The notes beneath the pieces were generated by a model that worked only from the letters and a program-made list of their open reading frames with translations, was not told where the DNA came from and made no database searches. Of a stretch of 18,984 nt of DNA, positions 8,399-16,047 are shown piece after piece. A program made the translations under genes and the position numbers. Origin of the DNA: an uncultured Lachnospiraceae bacterium (GTDB taxonomy: Bacteria > Bacillota_A > Clostridia > Lachnospirales > Lachnospiraceae); the NCBI GenBank assembly GCA_902801585.1, contig CADCIU010000053.1:1-18984 (forward strand), in the 5' to 3' direction. Every line of letters starts with the position of its first letter. The stretch's first letter is position 1.

Positions 8399-8496
8399 GT
8401 GTCAAGGAGCGGTTGGGTGTCAAGGGGACGGTTCTTCTGACAACTTTTGGTACAAAAGTTGTCAGAAGAACCGTCCCCTTGACACATCCTTGACAC
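8399..8496. repeat. Symmetric fold-back of the dispersed repeat (R3/R4 with truncated outer copies)
   Basis: Two copies of the repeat face each other as a perfect inverted repeat. The left arm 8417-8449 begins GTGTCAAGGGGACGG and ends CTGACAACTTTTG. The right arm 8453-8485 is its exact reverse complement. Only GTA separates them. A second, shorter inverted pair flanks this: GTGTCAAGGA (8399-8408) and TCCTTGACAC (8487-8496), which look like truncated extra copies. The arms match the outer 33 nt of the 412-bp element at 16621-17032, so this may be its minimal or deleted form. There is no U-tract, so it is not a standard terminator. Confidence 0.92.
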
Positions 8497-8515
8497 AATC
8501 ACTTTATGCTATAAT
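8490..8515 (+). promoter_or_regulatory. Promoter of the L-serine dehydratase gene (extended -10)
   Basis: TGC-TATAAT (8507-8515) is a perfect extended -10 box placed 29 nt before the start codon. The best upstream TTGACA (8490-8495) is contributed by the end of the fold-back repeat, but its spacing is only 14 nt. The extended -10 probably carries most of the activity. The RBS TAAAGGAG (8529-8536) follows. Confidence 0.65.
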
Positions 8516-8544
8516 AAACAAAAACCTCTAAAGGAGCTGCTGTC

Positions 8545-9765
8545 ATGAAAAGCATTTCCAGTGTATACAAGATCGGTAATGGCCCTTCCAGCTCCCATAC
8601 TGTCGGCCCCTTTCATGCCGCACAGACTTTCGGGAGCCGTTATCCGAATGCAGATGCCTATCAGGTGACCCTGTTCGGATCTCTTGCATTTACCGGTGAA
8701 GGGAACGGAACGGGAAAGGCGATCCGGGAGGGTCTTCCCGGAGCAGAGATCATTTTTGACCGGCAAACGCAGGAGAAGGATCTTCCGCATCCCAATACGA
8801 TGCTTTTCAAGGCCTTTAAGGATGGAGAGGAGATTGCCTCCACCCGTATCTTCAGCATCGGAGGCGGATCGATCCGCATTGAAAACGAATTCTCGCAGGA
8901 AGATATCGAGGTCTATCCGCAGAAAAACTTTACAGAGATCGTTACGCTCTGCAACCAGGAGAAGATCAGTATTTTGCAGCTGATCTATATTTTGGAAGGG
9001 GCAAAACTTCGTGAATACCTGAAAAAAGTCTGGCGCGCCATGCAGGATTCGGTCGAGCGCGGACTGAGTACGGAGGGAATACTGCCGGGCGGCCTGAAAC
9101 TCACACGGAAAGCCAAATACCTGTATGAGAAGCGCTGCCATAACGAAAGCCTGGACGTCGCCATGAACAGGGTCATAGCGGCGTACGCCTACGCAGTCAG
9201 TGAAGAGAACGCCGCAGAGAACATCGTTGTAACAGCGCCGACCTGCGGAGCCAGCGGAGTGCTGCCGGCGATCCTGTACTATATGTATCATGACCGGGGA
9301 TTCGAGGAGGAAGAGATACTGGATGCACTGGCAGTGGCAGGGCTGATCGGCAATGTGATCCGGACGAATGCCAGCATTTCCGGCGCGGAATGCGGTTGTC
9401 AGGCCGAAATAGGGAGCGCGTGTTCTATGGCGGCCGCGGCGGTCGCCACGCTATACGGACTCAGTATCGACCAGATCGAATACGCGGCGGAGATCGCTAT
9501 GGAGCACAATCTCGGGCTGACCTGCGACCCCGTGAACGGCCTTGTCCAGATTCCATGCATCGAGCGGAATGCGGTTGCTGCTATGCGTGCACTCAGTGCG
9601 GTGAACCTCTCCCGTTTTCTGTATGCCACAAGAAGAATTTCCTTTGATGAAGTTGTGGCGACGATGTACAGGACCGGACGGGATATGGATGAGAAATACA
9701 GAGAAACTTCTCACGGCGGGCTGGCGCAGATTTATTTGGAGAATTTGAAAGAAGACAGAGATTGA
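8545..9765 (+). CDS. sdaA: L-serine dehydratase, single-chain iron-sulfur type
   Basis: Cytoplasmic enzyme converting L-serine to pyruvate and ammonia with a 4Fe-4S cluster. At 406 aa it carries both halves of the family in one chain, somewhat shorter than the roughly 455-aa E. coli enzyme. The N-terminal beta domain starts IGNGPSSSHTVGPFHAA (10-26). The catalytic alpha domain has TAPTCGASGVLPA (230-242), CGCQAEIGSACSMAAAA (283-299) and CDPVNGLVQIPCIERN (327-342). By comparison with characterised single-chain enzymes, C285, C327 and C338 are the cluster ligands (42 and 11 residues apart). The start is ATG 8545 with TAAAGGAG upstream. A repeat copy begins 3 nt after the stop, and the C1 protease gene follows 57 nt after the stop. 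Such enzymes are common in anaerobes that ferment amino acids. Confidence 0.95.
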   Translation: MKSISSVYKIGNGPSSSHTVGPFHAAQTFGSRYPNADAYQVTLFGSLAFTGEGNGTGKAIREGLPGAEIIFDRQTQEKDLPHPNTMLFKAFKDGEEIASTRIFSIGGGSIRIENEFSQEDIEVYPQKNFTEIVTLCNQEKISILQLIYILEGAKLREYLKKVWRAMQDSVERGLSTEGILPGGLKLTRKAKYLYEKRCHNESLDVAMNRVIAAYAYAVSEENAAENIVVTAPTCGASGVLPAILYYMYHDRGFEEEEILDALAVAGLIGNVIRTNASISGAECGCQAEIGSACSMAAAAVATLYGLSIDQIEYAAEIAMEHNLGLTCDPVNGLVQIPCIERNAVAAMRALSAVNLSRFLYATRRISFDEVVATMYRTGRDMDEKYRETSHGGLAQIYLENLKEDRD

Positions 9766-9768
9766 AAA

Positions 9769-9797
9769 GGTGTCAAGGGGACGGTTCTTCTGACAAC
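9769..9797 (+). repeat. Dispersed REP-like repeat, single copy (R5)
   Basis: A single copy (GGTGTCAAGGGGACGG then TTCTTCTGACAAC) that begins 3 nt after the L-serine dehydratase stop. It is identical to the common version through TGACAAC and then diverges. It occupies about half of the 57-nt gap before the lipoprotein protease. Confidence 0.88.
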
Positions 9798-9822
9798 CTG
9801 TGGCAATTAGGGAGGATCATAT

Positions 9823-12105
9823 ATGAGAAATCAGGAATTGACAGCATTATTATTGGCTCTTGCTCTGGCAGCCACGGGCTGCGGAGGAACCGCCGCCCAA
9901 GGAGGAACCGCCGCCCAAGGAGGAACCGCCGCTCAAGGAGAAACGTCCGCCCGGGAAGCAGCGGCGCCGGAGGAAGCAGAACAAGCCGACAGCGCGGAAG
10001 ACGAAACTACCGGCGCCGTCAGCCTGACAGACCTCTCCGACCGGGAGAAGCAGGCTTTTGCTCACATGGAGGAGGACCTTGCAAACGACGCGTCGACACT
10101 CCTTCGCTACGGCGAGGATGTGGATGATATCTACAGCGAGTATGAATGGAAGTCGAAAGCGGACACCTTTCCCGAGAAGTTCGACCTCAGGAACCGAAGT
10201 ACGGTGACTCCTGTTAAGAATCAGTCCCCTTGGGGAACCTGCTGGAGTTTTGCCACGATGGCAGCCAGCGAGACGAGTCTTCTGAACACGCTGGGAATGA
10301 CGGCAGAGGAATATGAGGCAAAATACGGAACCGGTATGGATCTTTCCGAGAAGCACCTCGCCTGGTTTACTGCCAGCGCCTTGCCTGACCTGGACGAATA
10401 TGAAGAGGGCAAATATCCCTATGATCCCGCGCAGGCCGGTGAAGGGGTTCACATACTGGAAAGCTCCGAGAAGAATCTCTATAATTTCGGCGGAAATTAC
10501 GCGCTTGCGACTTCTATGCTCGCGTCGGGAGTCGGTGTCGTGAAAGAGAGCGCCGCTCCCTATGCGAATGCGGAGGGCGAGACGAAATTTGAAGGAGATT
10601 GGAGCCTGCCTGAGGAAGAGAGGTTCGGGCAGAGTTTTGAACTCAAAGATGCCAATATTCTGCCTGCTCCTGCGTACTATGACGAAAACGGAGAGTATGT
10701 GTACCGCGAGTCAGCTACCGAGATGATCAAGAGTGAGCTGCTCAAGGGAAACGCCGTCGGAATCAATTTTTTGGCAGATCAGTCAATGCCTGAGCTGTCC
10801 CGCGACGAGATGCTCGCGGTCTTTATGCAGAGGGTGTCGGATTTTAAGGATATCAGCGACGAGGACAAGATGCTGCGGTTTGACGTCCGCTACGGATACA
10901 GGAATATTGAGGACCTGACGGATGAGGAAGCGAAGAGGGTCGTCGAGCTCGGCTGTATCCTGAACGGACTGCCGATGAACTACGACTTCCGGACACTCAC
11001 CCGCGAGCAGATCAACAGGCTGGCTCTGACCAGATATGTGGGAGAGCCATATGATGAGGTCGTAAGGAAGGAAGAACTGGACGCACAGAATTCGGCGGGG
11101 CCGAATCCGGTCTATCTGAATTTTGTGGAAGACGAAGACGGCACCACGATATTTGCACAGTACACATATAATGAAGCCGCGTCGAATCACGCGGTGACGG
11201 TCGTGGGCTGGGACGACACGTTTCCGGTCTCAAACTTCCTCGAAGATCACCAGCCGCCGGGACCCGGTGCATGGGTCGTCAAGAACAGCTGGGGCGAAGA
11301 CTGGGGACAAGACGGCTATTTCTATCTCTCTTACTACGACAAGACATTGCATTATCCGCAGACCTTTGAATATGTGAAGCCTGAGGAAAAGGAGCCCCAG
11401 TCTTTGGAGATCCTGGAACACGACTTTATGCCCTCGGAGTATGTCAGCGCGATCTATTACAGCGATCCGGTCTACACGGCGGGCATCTTCGAGATGGAGA
11501 CGGACAGCGTCCTGCAGTATGTGTCAGCGATGACCGGAGATCTGAACACAGAAGTGACGGCATCCGTTTATCTTTTGAACGAAGGCGCCAAGGAGCCCAC
11601 GGACGGCGTCCTCATGGGGACGGTCAATGGTACTTTTGACTACGCGGGATACCATCGCATGTCGCTGGCAAACAATATTTCACTCCCCAAGGGCTCAATC
11701 ATCGGGATCGTGGTCCTGCAGCGGGTCAACACCGCTGAGGGGACCAGGTATGTGTTTGTCAACACGTCCAGTTTGGGGCAGAACGCTATAGAGAAGTACG
11801 CTGAGGCCAATGCGGATACGGGAAAGACGCTGGAGCGCTACTGCACCGGCGTGGTGAATCCGGGTGAGAATTTTGTGAGCTTTGAGGACGGCCGCTGGAT
11901 CGATTGGAGCGAGGAAGTCCATAAGCTCAGCGGTCTTGAGGGCTGCGACTTCGTTGCCTACGACAACTTGCCGATCAAGGGATATTCATATCCCCTTTCG
12001 GAGATTGAGGAGATCCATGACTTATCGAAAAAGGTCAAAACAGTGAACGGCGAGACTGCGATCTGCCCCGACTGCGGGTATGTTTTGACAGAGTATAAAG
12101 ACTAA
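9823..12105 (+). CDS. Lipoprotein C1-family (papain-like) cysteine protease with lectin-like C-terminal region
   Basis: A 760-aa predicted cell-surface protease. The N-terminus is a lipoprotein signal (hydrophobic 7-17, then ATGC with lipidated C20). Three GGTAAQ repeats and an acidic, Ala/Glu-rich linker to about residue 65 follow. The papain catalytic set is complete: Q134 and C140 in NQSPWGTCWSFA (133-144), H456 in SNHAVTVVGWDD, and N488 in WVVKNSWGEDWG. C140 and H456 are 316 residues apart, against about 134 in papain, so a large insertion lies between the two half-domains. Residues ~527-655 (with YAGYHRMSL) resemble the lectin-like domain that often follows clostridial C1 peptidases. The tail ends with CPDCG (748-752), a single CxxC. 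RBS AGGGAGGA (9809-9816) lies 6 nt before ATG. Substrate is unknown. Confidence 0.92.
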   Translation: MRNQELTALLLALALAATGCGGTAAQGGTAAQGGTAAQGETSAREAAAPEEAEQADSAEDETTGAVSLTDLSDREKQAFAHMEEDLANDASTLLRYGEDVDDIYSEYEWKSKADTFPEKFDLRNRSTVTPVKNQSPWGTCWSFATMAASETSLLNTLGMTAEEYEAKYGTGMDLSEKHLAWFTASALPDLDEYEEGKYPYDPAQAGEGVHILESSEKNLYNFGGNYALATSMLASGVGVVKESAAPYANAEGETKFEGDWSLPEEERFGQSFELKDANILPAPAYYDENGEYVYRESATEMIKSELLKGNAVGINFLADQSMPELSRDEMLAVFMQRVSDFKDISDEDKMLRFDVRYGYRNIEDLTDEEAKRVVELGCILNGLPMNYDFRTLTREQINRLALTRYVGEPYDEVVRKEELDAQNSAGPNPVYLNFVEDEDGTTIFAQYTYNEAASNHAVTVVGWDDTFPVSNFLEDHQPPGPGAWVVKNSWGEDWGQDGYFYLSYYDKTLHYPQTFEYVKPEEKEPQSLEILEHDFMPSEYVSAIYYSDPVYTAGIFEMETDSVLQYVSAMTGDLNTEVTASVYLLNEGAKEPTDGVLMGTVNGTFDYAGYHRMSLANNISLPKGSIIGIVVLQRVNTAEGTRYVFVNTSSLGQNAIEKYAEANADTGKTLERYCTGVVNPGENFVSFEDGRWIDWSEEVHKLSGLEGCDFVAYDNLPIKGYSYPLSEIEEIHDLSKKVKTVNGETAICPDCGYVLTEYKD
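9883..9936 (+). repeat. Three in-frame 18-bp tandem repeats encoding GGTAAQ
   Basis: The unit GGAGGAACCGCCGCCCAA occurs three times in a row, the third with one silent change (CCC to GCT-type wobble at the Ala codon). It encodes the flexible linker just after the lipidated cysteine of the protease. Because the unit is a multiple of three, copy number could change without breaking the frame. Confidence 0.95.
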
Positions 12106-12132
12106 CGATAGTACGGGGAGGGTGACAGCAAA

Positions 12133-13437
12133 ATGATCAGGATCGATTTCCCCGAAGTGACCTTTCCGATCCAGGGATTGGAAGAGGCGGTACTGCCCAG
12201 AATGGTGCGGGTAAGGCAGCTCTATGCCAAGGATAAGATCGAAGACATTCCCGCGCATTTAAAGACGGAGATGACCCGGAATGACTATGCGCCTCTTGTA
12301 AAGGGAAAACGCATAGCCGTGACGGTGGGCAGCAGAGGCATTCCCGATAATGCCGTGATCGTGCGGACCATCTGTGATCAGCTAAAGGCGTGGGGTGCAG
12401 AGCCCTTCGTCGTACCGGCCATGGGCAGTCACGGCGGAGGCACGGCTGAGGGCAATCTGGAAATTCTCACCGGCTACGGGATCACGGAAGAGAATATCGG
12501 TGTACCCGTATGCGCGAGCATGGAGGTCGTGCAGATCGGGGAACTGGATGACGGGGCCCATACGCCGGTCTGCTGCGACAGGTTTGCGGCGGAAGCGGAC
12601 GGGATCGTTGTTTACAATAAAGTGAAGCCGCATACAGATTTCAAGGGAGAGCACGAGAGCGGCCTCCTCAAGATGATGGCCATCGGACTGGCCAAACATC
12701 GCGGCTGCAGCGCACTGCACAGGCGGGGATTCGATACCTTCGCGGAGAGTATTCCCAAGGCGGCGAAAGTCTTCCTCGACAAAATGAATGTCGTCTTCGC
12801 CGTCGGCGTGGTGCAGAACGCCTATGACGAGATCTCCGATATCCGCGTTTATCCCCATGATGAGATCGTAAGCGGGGACAGAGAACTTCTCAGAATCGCC
12901 AAGGCCCGCTTCCCGCGCTTTCGTTTTGATCATATCGATGTGCTGATCATCGACCGGATCGGCAAAGACATTTCCGGTGAAGGCGCTGATCCGAATGTGA
13001 CCGGGCGCGGGTTCATGCCCTATTTCAAGGATGATTTCCACACCCGCAAGCTGATGATCCGCGGTCTCTCCGAGCAGAGCCACCACAACGCCTGCGGCCT
13101 TGGCCTTGCTGATATCACAACAAGGAGATGTTTGAACAGCGTCGATTGGGAGAGCACATGGATCAACCTCACGACCAACATGATGATCGACGGAGCCAAG
13201 ATCCCTATGTATCAAAACAGTGACTACGACGCGCTTCGCGTCGCTTTGAGGACCTGCCCGCGCATTGACTACAGCAAGGCCAGGGTCGCCCGCATTCGCG
13301 ACACCCTGTCGCTGAATGAGTTTGAGGTGTCCGAGGCGCTGGCGGAAGAACTGCGCGGCGTTTCGGGCGTGGAGATCCTGAGTGAGCCCTATGAGCTGTC
13401 TTTTGACACAGAAGGGTACCTTGCGGATTTTGAATAA
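12133..13437 (+). CDS. LarA-like protein (nickel-dependent lactate racemase superfamily, DUF2088)
   Basis: A 434-aa cytoplasmic protein of the LarA superfamily. Characterised members racemise or epimerise 2-hydroxy acids using a nickel-pincer nucleotide. The N-terminal domain shows AVTVGSRGIPD (62-72) and VPAMGSHGGGTAEGN (94-108). The putative active-site stretch is YNKVKPHTDFKGEHESGLLK (161-180) followed by AKHRGCSALH (187-196), rich in His and Lys. H100 and H167 are candidates for the catalytic histidines, and K180 with H189 or H196 for cofactor attachment and nickel binding; this mapping is tentative. RBS GGGGAGGG (12115-12122) lies 27 nt after the protease gene ends. It leads a module with a four-carbon acid kinase and PdxA2, so a tetronate 2-epimerase role (for example D-erythronate/D-threonate) is a reasonable inference. 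The cofactor genes larB, larC and larE are not in the window. Confidence 0.88.
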   Translation: MIRIDFPEVTFPIQGLEEAVLPRMVRVRQLYAKDKIEDIPAHLKTEMTRNDYAPLVKGKRIAVTVGSRGIPDNAVIVRTICDQLKAWGAEPFVVPAMGSHGGGTAEGNLEILTGYGITEENIGVPVCASMEVVQIGELDDGAHTPVCCDRFAAEADGIVVYNKVKPHTDFKGEHESGLLKMMAIGLAKHRGCSALHRRGFDTFAESIPKAAKVFLDKMNVVFAVGVVQNAYDEISDIRVYPHDEIVSGDRELLRIAKARFPRFRFDHIDVLIIDRIGKDISGEGADPNVTGRGFMPYFKDDFHTRKLMIRGLSEQSHHNACGLGLADITTRRCLNSVDWESTWINLTTNMMIDGAKIPMYQNSDYDALRVALRTCPRIDYSKARVARIRDTLSLNEFEVSEALAEELRGVSGVEILSEPYELSFDTEGYLADFE

Positions 13438-13481
13438 GGATTTGTACAGGATCTGCACAGGATTTTTACAGGATTTGTATT
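13438..13481 (+). repeat. Four 11-bp tandem repeats between LarA-like and kinase genes
   Basis: Units GGATTTGTACA, GGATCTGCACA, GGATTTTTACA and GGATTTGTATT are joined head to tail, beginning on the base after the LarA-like stop. They fill most of the short gap before the kinase RBS. No function is evident. They may bind a regulator or be a slippage product. Confidence 0.85.
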
Positions 13482-13518
13482 TACGGGCTTTGTTTATGAT
13501 ATGCAGCAGGAGGGAGCC

Positions 13519-14853
13519 ATGTCAGATACGAAACTGCTGATCGTGGCGGATGACCTGACCGGAGGTCTTGATACCGGAGTTCAGTTCACGAGACAGGGGA
13601 TCACGGTGCGGGTCGTTGTGGATCCTGACCCGAGCGGGAAGTGGACCCGGACAGCGGCGCAGGTCCTGGTGGCAGTGAGCGAGACCAGGCATATGCCGCC
13701 CGGTGACGCTTACGAAACTGTTTACAGGATCATTTCTGCCGGCAGACAGGCCGGAATACCGTATTTTTACAAAAAGACAGACTCGGCTCTGCGCGGGAAT
13801 ATCGGCGCGGAACTCGGCGCGGCGCTGAAAGCATCCGGCGCTGAGGTCCTGTCCTTTCTTCCGGCATATCCGGCTATGAACCGCGTAACGGTGGAGGGAT
13901 GCCACTTGATCGACGGGGTGCCCGCGGCGCAGAGTGTTTTCGGCAGGGATCCATTCAATCCGGTTGTTGAGTCGGATGTGCGGAAGCTGGTCGCGAGCCA
14001 GACCGACACGCCTGTGACATGCGATGAGCGCTGCGGAAAAGGAATTCTGATCGTGGACGCGCAGAGTGACGAAGACCTGCGTACAGCGGGCGAAAGACTG
14101 TTTACCAAGGGGTATCTGTCGGTTTCGGCCGGATGCGCCGGGTTCGCGGCTTTTCTGCCGGACCTGCTCGGCCTTGATAGGGGGGAGGTGCCTGACAGTT
14201 ACGATCTTGGAGACGGCCTGCTGGTGATCTCCGGAAGTCTGAATCCGGTGACGATGCGGCAGATCAGATTTGCACAGAAAAGAGGCTTTGTGCGGATCTG
14301 TCCGAAGCCGGGACAAGAGGAGCTGTTTAGGAACGGGGTGGGGCAGAGCGGAGAAAAGCCGGCATCGCTGCGGTGCGCAGGTTCTTCGGCGGCACAGAAC
14401 GCAGGTCCTTCGGCAATACTATGGTGTGGAGAGAAATGGGTGATCCTGGACAGCAGCGAAATAGATCCCGGGGAGGAAGCTTTCCGGGACTATATGCGCG
14501 GGAAGGAAATGGACAGCGGAGAACCCCGCATCCTCATTGCAGCCTATCTGGCGGAAATACTGGCAGAGATCGAAGACTCCGTTGAGGGAACGGTGATGAT
14601 CGTCGGCGGTGACACTTTGCTGTCATGCCTGCGCCGTCTGGGATGCAGGGATCTGGAGCCCCTGGCAGAACTGTTTCCCGGAGTCGTGCTGTCAAGATAC
14701 AGGGCGGGAGGAAAAGAAAAGCTTCTCATCAGTAAATCGGGCGGCTTCGGAAAGGAGTCTTTGCTCGCGGATCTGCAGGAGATGATGAAAGCAGCGAGGA
14801 GTCGAGAGGAATCGCGAGAGGATTCGCGCGCGGCCGATAATGAAGGACAGTGA
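13519..14853 (+). CDS. Four-carbon acid sugar kinase family protein (DUF1537; DtnK/DenK-like)
   Basis: A 444-aa cytoplasmic kinase predicted to phosphorylate a four-carbon sugar acid at O4. The N-terminal substrate domain has LIVADDLTGGLDTGVQF (7-23), YKKTDSALRGNIGAEL (84-99) and LPAYPAMNRVTVEG (114-127). The C-terminal nucleotide domain has VISGSLNPVTMRQI, IVGGDTLLSCLRRLG and a glycine-rich SKSGGFGKE near the end. In characterised systems, family members paired with PdxA2 are D-threonate or D-erythronate kinases, while those paired with an aldolase act on 3-oxo-tetronates; the PdxA2 partner here favours the former. The start is ATG 13519, chosen over an in-frame ATG at 13501, because AGGAGGG (13508-13514) sits 4 nt before it. 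The C-terminal tail (about 425-444) is a low-complexity Arg/Glu/Ser stretch. PdxA2 begins 45 nt later. Confidence 0.9.
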   Translation: MSDTKLLIVADDLTGGLDTGVQFTRQGITVRVVVDPDPSGKWTRTAAQVLVAVSETRHMPPGDAYETVYRIISAGRQAGIPYFYKKTDSALRGNIGAELGAALKASGAEVLSFLPAYPAMNRVTVEGCHLIDGVPAAQSVFGRDPFNPVVESDVRKLVASQTDTPVTCDERCGKGILIVDAQSDEDLRTAGERLFTKGYLSVSAGCAGFAAFLPDLLGLDRGEVPDSYDLGDGLLVISGSLNPVTMRQIRFAQKRGFVRICPKPGQEELFRNGVGQSGEKPASLRCAGSSAAQNAGPSAILWCGEKWVILDSSEIDPGEEAFRDYMRGKEMDSGEPRILIAAYLAEILAEIEDSVEGTVMIVGGDTLLSCLRRLGCRDLEPLAELFPGVVLSRYRAGGKEKLLISKSGGFGKESLLADLQEMMKAARSREESREDSRAADNEGQ

Positions 14854-14898
14854 CAGCGTCAAGCAGCTGATGGCGGCGGACGTGACAGGAGGTAATCA

Positions 14899-15948
14899 AT
14901 GAACCGGATACAGAAGTTAAGACCTGTTATCGCAATCACTATGGGGGACCCGGCTTCTATCGGCCCGGAGATCAGTGCCAAAGTCCTGGCGGAAAAAGAG
15001 ACCTACGAGATTTGCAGGCCTCTGCTCGTCGGCGATGCATGCATGATGGAAAAGGCATTGAAGATCACCGGGCATGAAGACCTGAAGATCAATGCAGCAG
15101 CTTCTCCCGCAGATGCAAAGTACCAATTCGGCACCATTGATGTGCTTGATATGGGCCTTGTCGACGCTGAGAAGCTCCCGATCGGACAAGTCTCCCGTGA
15201 AGCCGGGGAGGCCGCTTTCCGCTATGTGGAGAAAGCCATCGCGCTGGCGATGACGGGAGAAGCGGACGCTACAGTGACTAATGCGCTCAACAAAGAGGCG
15301 GTCAATCTCGCAGGACATCACTTCGCAGGCCACACGGAGATCTACGCACACTACACAAACACGGAGAAATACACGATGATGCTGGCACACGGCGACTTGC
15401 GTGTGGTACATGTCTCCACCCATGTCTCCCTGCGCGAGGCCTGTGACCGAGTCAAAAAAGAGCGAGTACTGGAAGTGATCCGCATCGCACAGAAGGCCTG
15501 CCGGGATCTGGGGATCGAGAATCCGCGCATCGGTGTCGCAGGACTCAATCCTCACAGCGGAGAGCACGGACTGTTCGGCCGGGAGGAGATCGACGAGATC
15601 ATTCCTGCCATCGAAGCAGCGCGGGCAGAAGGAATCGACGCAGATGGACCGGTTCCGCCGGACACGGTATTTTCCAAGGCCAGAGGGGGATGGTATGATA
15701 TTGTCGTGGCGATGTACCACGATCAGGGACATATCCCGCTAAAACTGATCGGCTTTGTTTACGACCACAAGAGCGGAAGCTGGCAGTCGGTAGAAGGAGT
15801 CAACATCACATTGGGACTTCCCATCGTGCGGGTCTCGGTGGACCACGGGACCGCTTTTGACCAGGCAGGCAAGGGAAGTGCCGATCAGGCCAGTCTGCGC
15901 AATGCCATAGACTATGCGGTCAGGCTTGCAAAGGCCGGGAAAAGATAA
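14899..15948 (+). CDS. pdxA2: PdxA2-type 4-phospho-tetronate dehydrogenase (4-hydroxythreonine-4-phosphate dehydrogenase family)
   Basis: A 349-aa NAD-dependent, metal-binding oxidoreductase. Family motifs are MGDPASIGPE (15-24), TNALNKEAV (127-135), GHTE (144-147), THVSL (174-178), GLNPHSGEHG (215-224), AMYHDQGHIPLK (271-282) and DHGTAFDQAGKGSAD (315-329). By alignment to E. coli PdxA, H175, H219 and H274 are the metal ligands. The true vitamin B6 enzyme and PdxA2 share this fold. Pairing with a DUF1537 kinase points to PdxA2, which oxidises and decarboxylates 4-phospho-D-threonate or 4-phospho-D-erythronate to dihydroxyacetone phosphate and CO2. RBS AGGAGGT (14887-14893) lies 5 nt before ATG. 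Assignment to B6 synthesis is less likely because no other pdx gene is nearby. Confidence 0.9.
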   Translation: MNRIQKLRPVIAITMGDPASIGPEISAKVLAEKETYEICRPLLVGDACMMEKALKITGHEDLKINAAASPADAKYQFGTIDVLDMGLVDAEKLPIGQVSREAGEAAFRYVEKAIALAMTGEADATVTNALNKEAVNLAGHHFAGHTEIYAHYTNTEKYTMMLAHGDLRVVHVSTHVSLREACDRVKKERVLEVIRIAQKACRDLGIENPRIGVAGLNPHSGEHGLFGREEIDEIIPAIEAARAEGIDADGPVPPDTVFSKARGGWYDIVVAMYHDQGHIPLKLIGFVYDHKSGSWQSVEGVNITLGLPIVRVSVDHGTAFDQAGKGSADQASLRNAIDYAVRLAKAGKR

Positions 15949-15981
15949 GTCAGAAGGTTGTTTTACAGGCGGCGTTCATAC

Positions 15982-16026
15982 GGAGAGCTTTGATATGGTG
16001 AGCTTCGATATGGAGTGCTTCGATAT
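15982..16026 (+). repeat. Three 15-bp tandem repeats upstream of carbonic anhydrase
   Basis: Units GGAGAGCTTTGATAT, GGTGAGCTTCGATAT and GGAGTGCTTCGATAT are directly joined and run into GGAGATACGGAGGAG, which contains the RBS. They lie in the 99-nt gap after pdxA2. The repeats place several ATG codons and GGAG-like motifs upstream of the real start. Confidence 0.88.
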
Positions 16027-16045
16027 GGAGATACGGAGGAGATAA
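15995..16045 (+). CDS. Possible 16-residue leader peptide upstream of carbonic anhydrase
   Basis: An ATG within the 15-bp repeats opens a short frame (MVSFDMECFDMEIRRR) that stops 2 nt before the carbonic anhydrase ATG. The repeat itself supplies a purine-rich stretch upstream of this ATG. Translation and any coupling to the next gene are speculative. It may simply be a by-product of the repeats. Confidence 0.2.
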   Translation: MVSFDMECFDMEIRRR

Positions 16046-16047
16046 TC

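Noticed and set aside
8417..8485. The perfect fold-back as a bidirectional terminator or CRISPR-like repeat.
   Set aside because: There is no T-run on either side and no spaced direct repeats. A true terminator already lies just upstream at 8347-8392.
14899..15948. PdxA as part of vitamin B6 synthesis.
   Set aside because: The PdxA fold alone allows it, but adjacency to a DUF1537 kinase and absence of other pdx genes favours the tetronate enzyme PdxA2.
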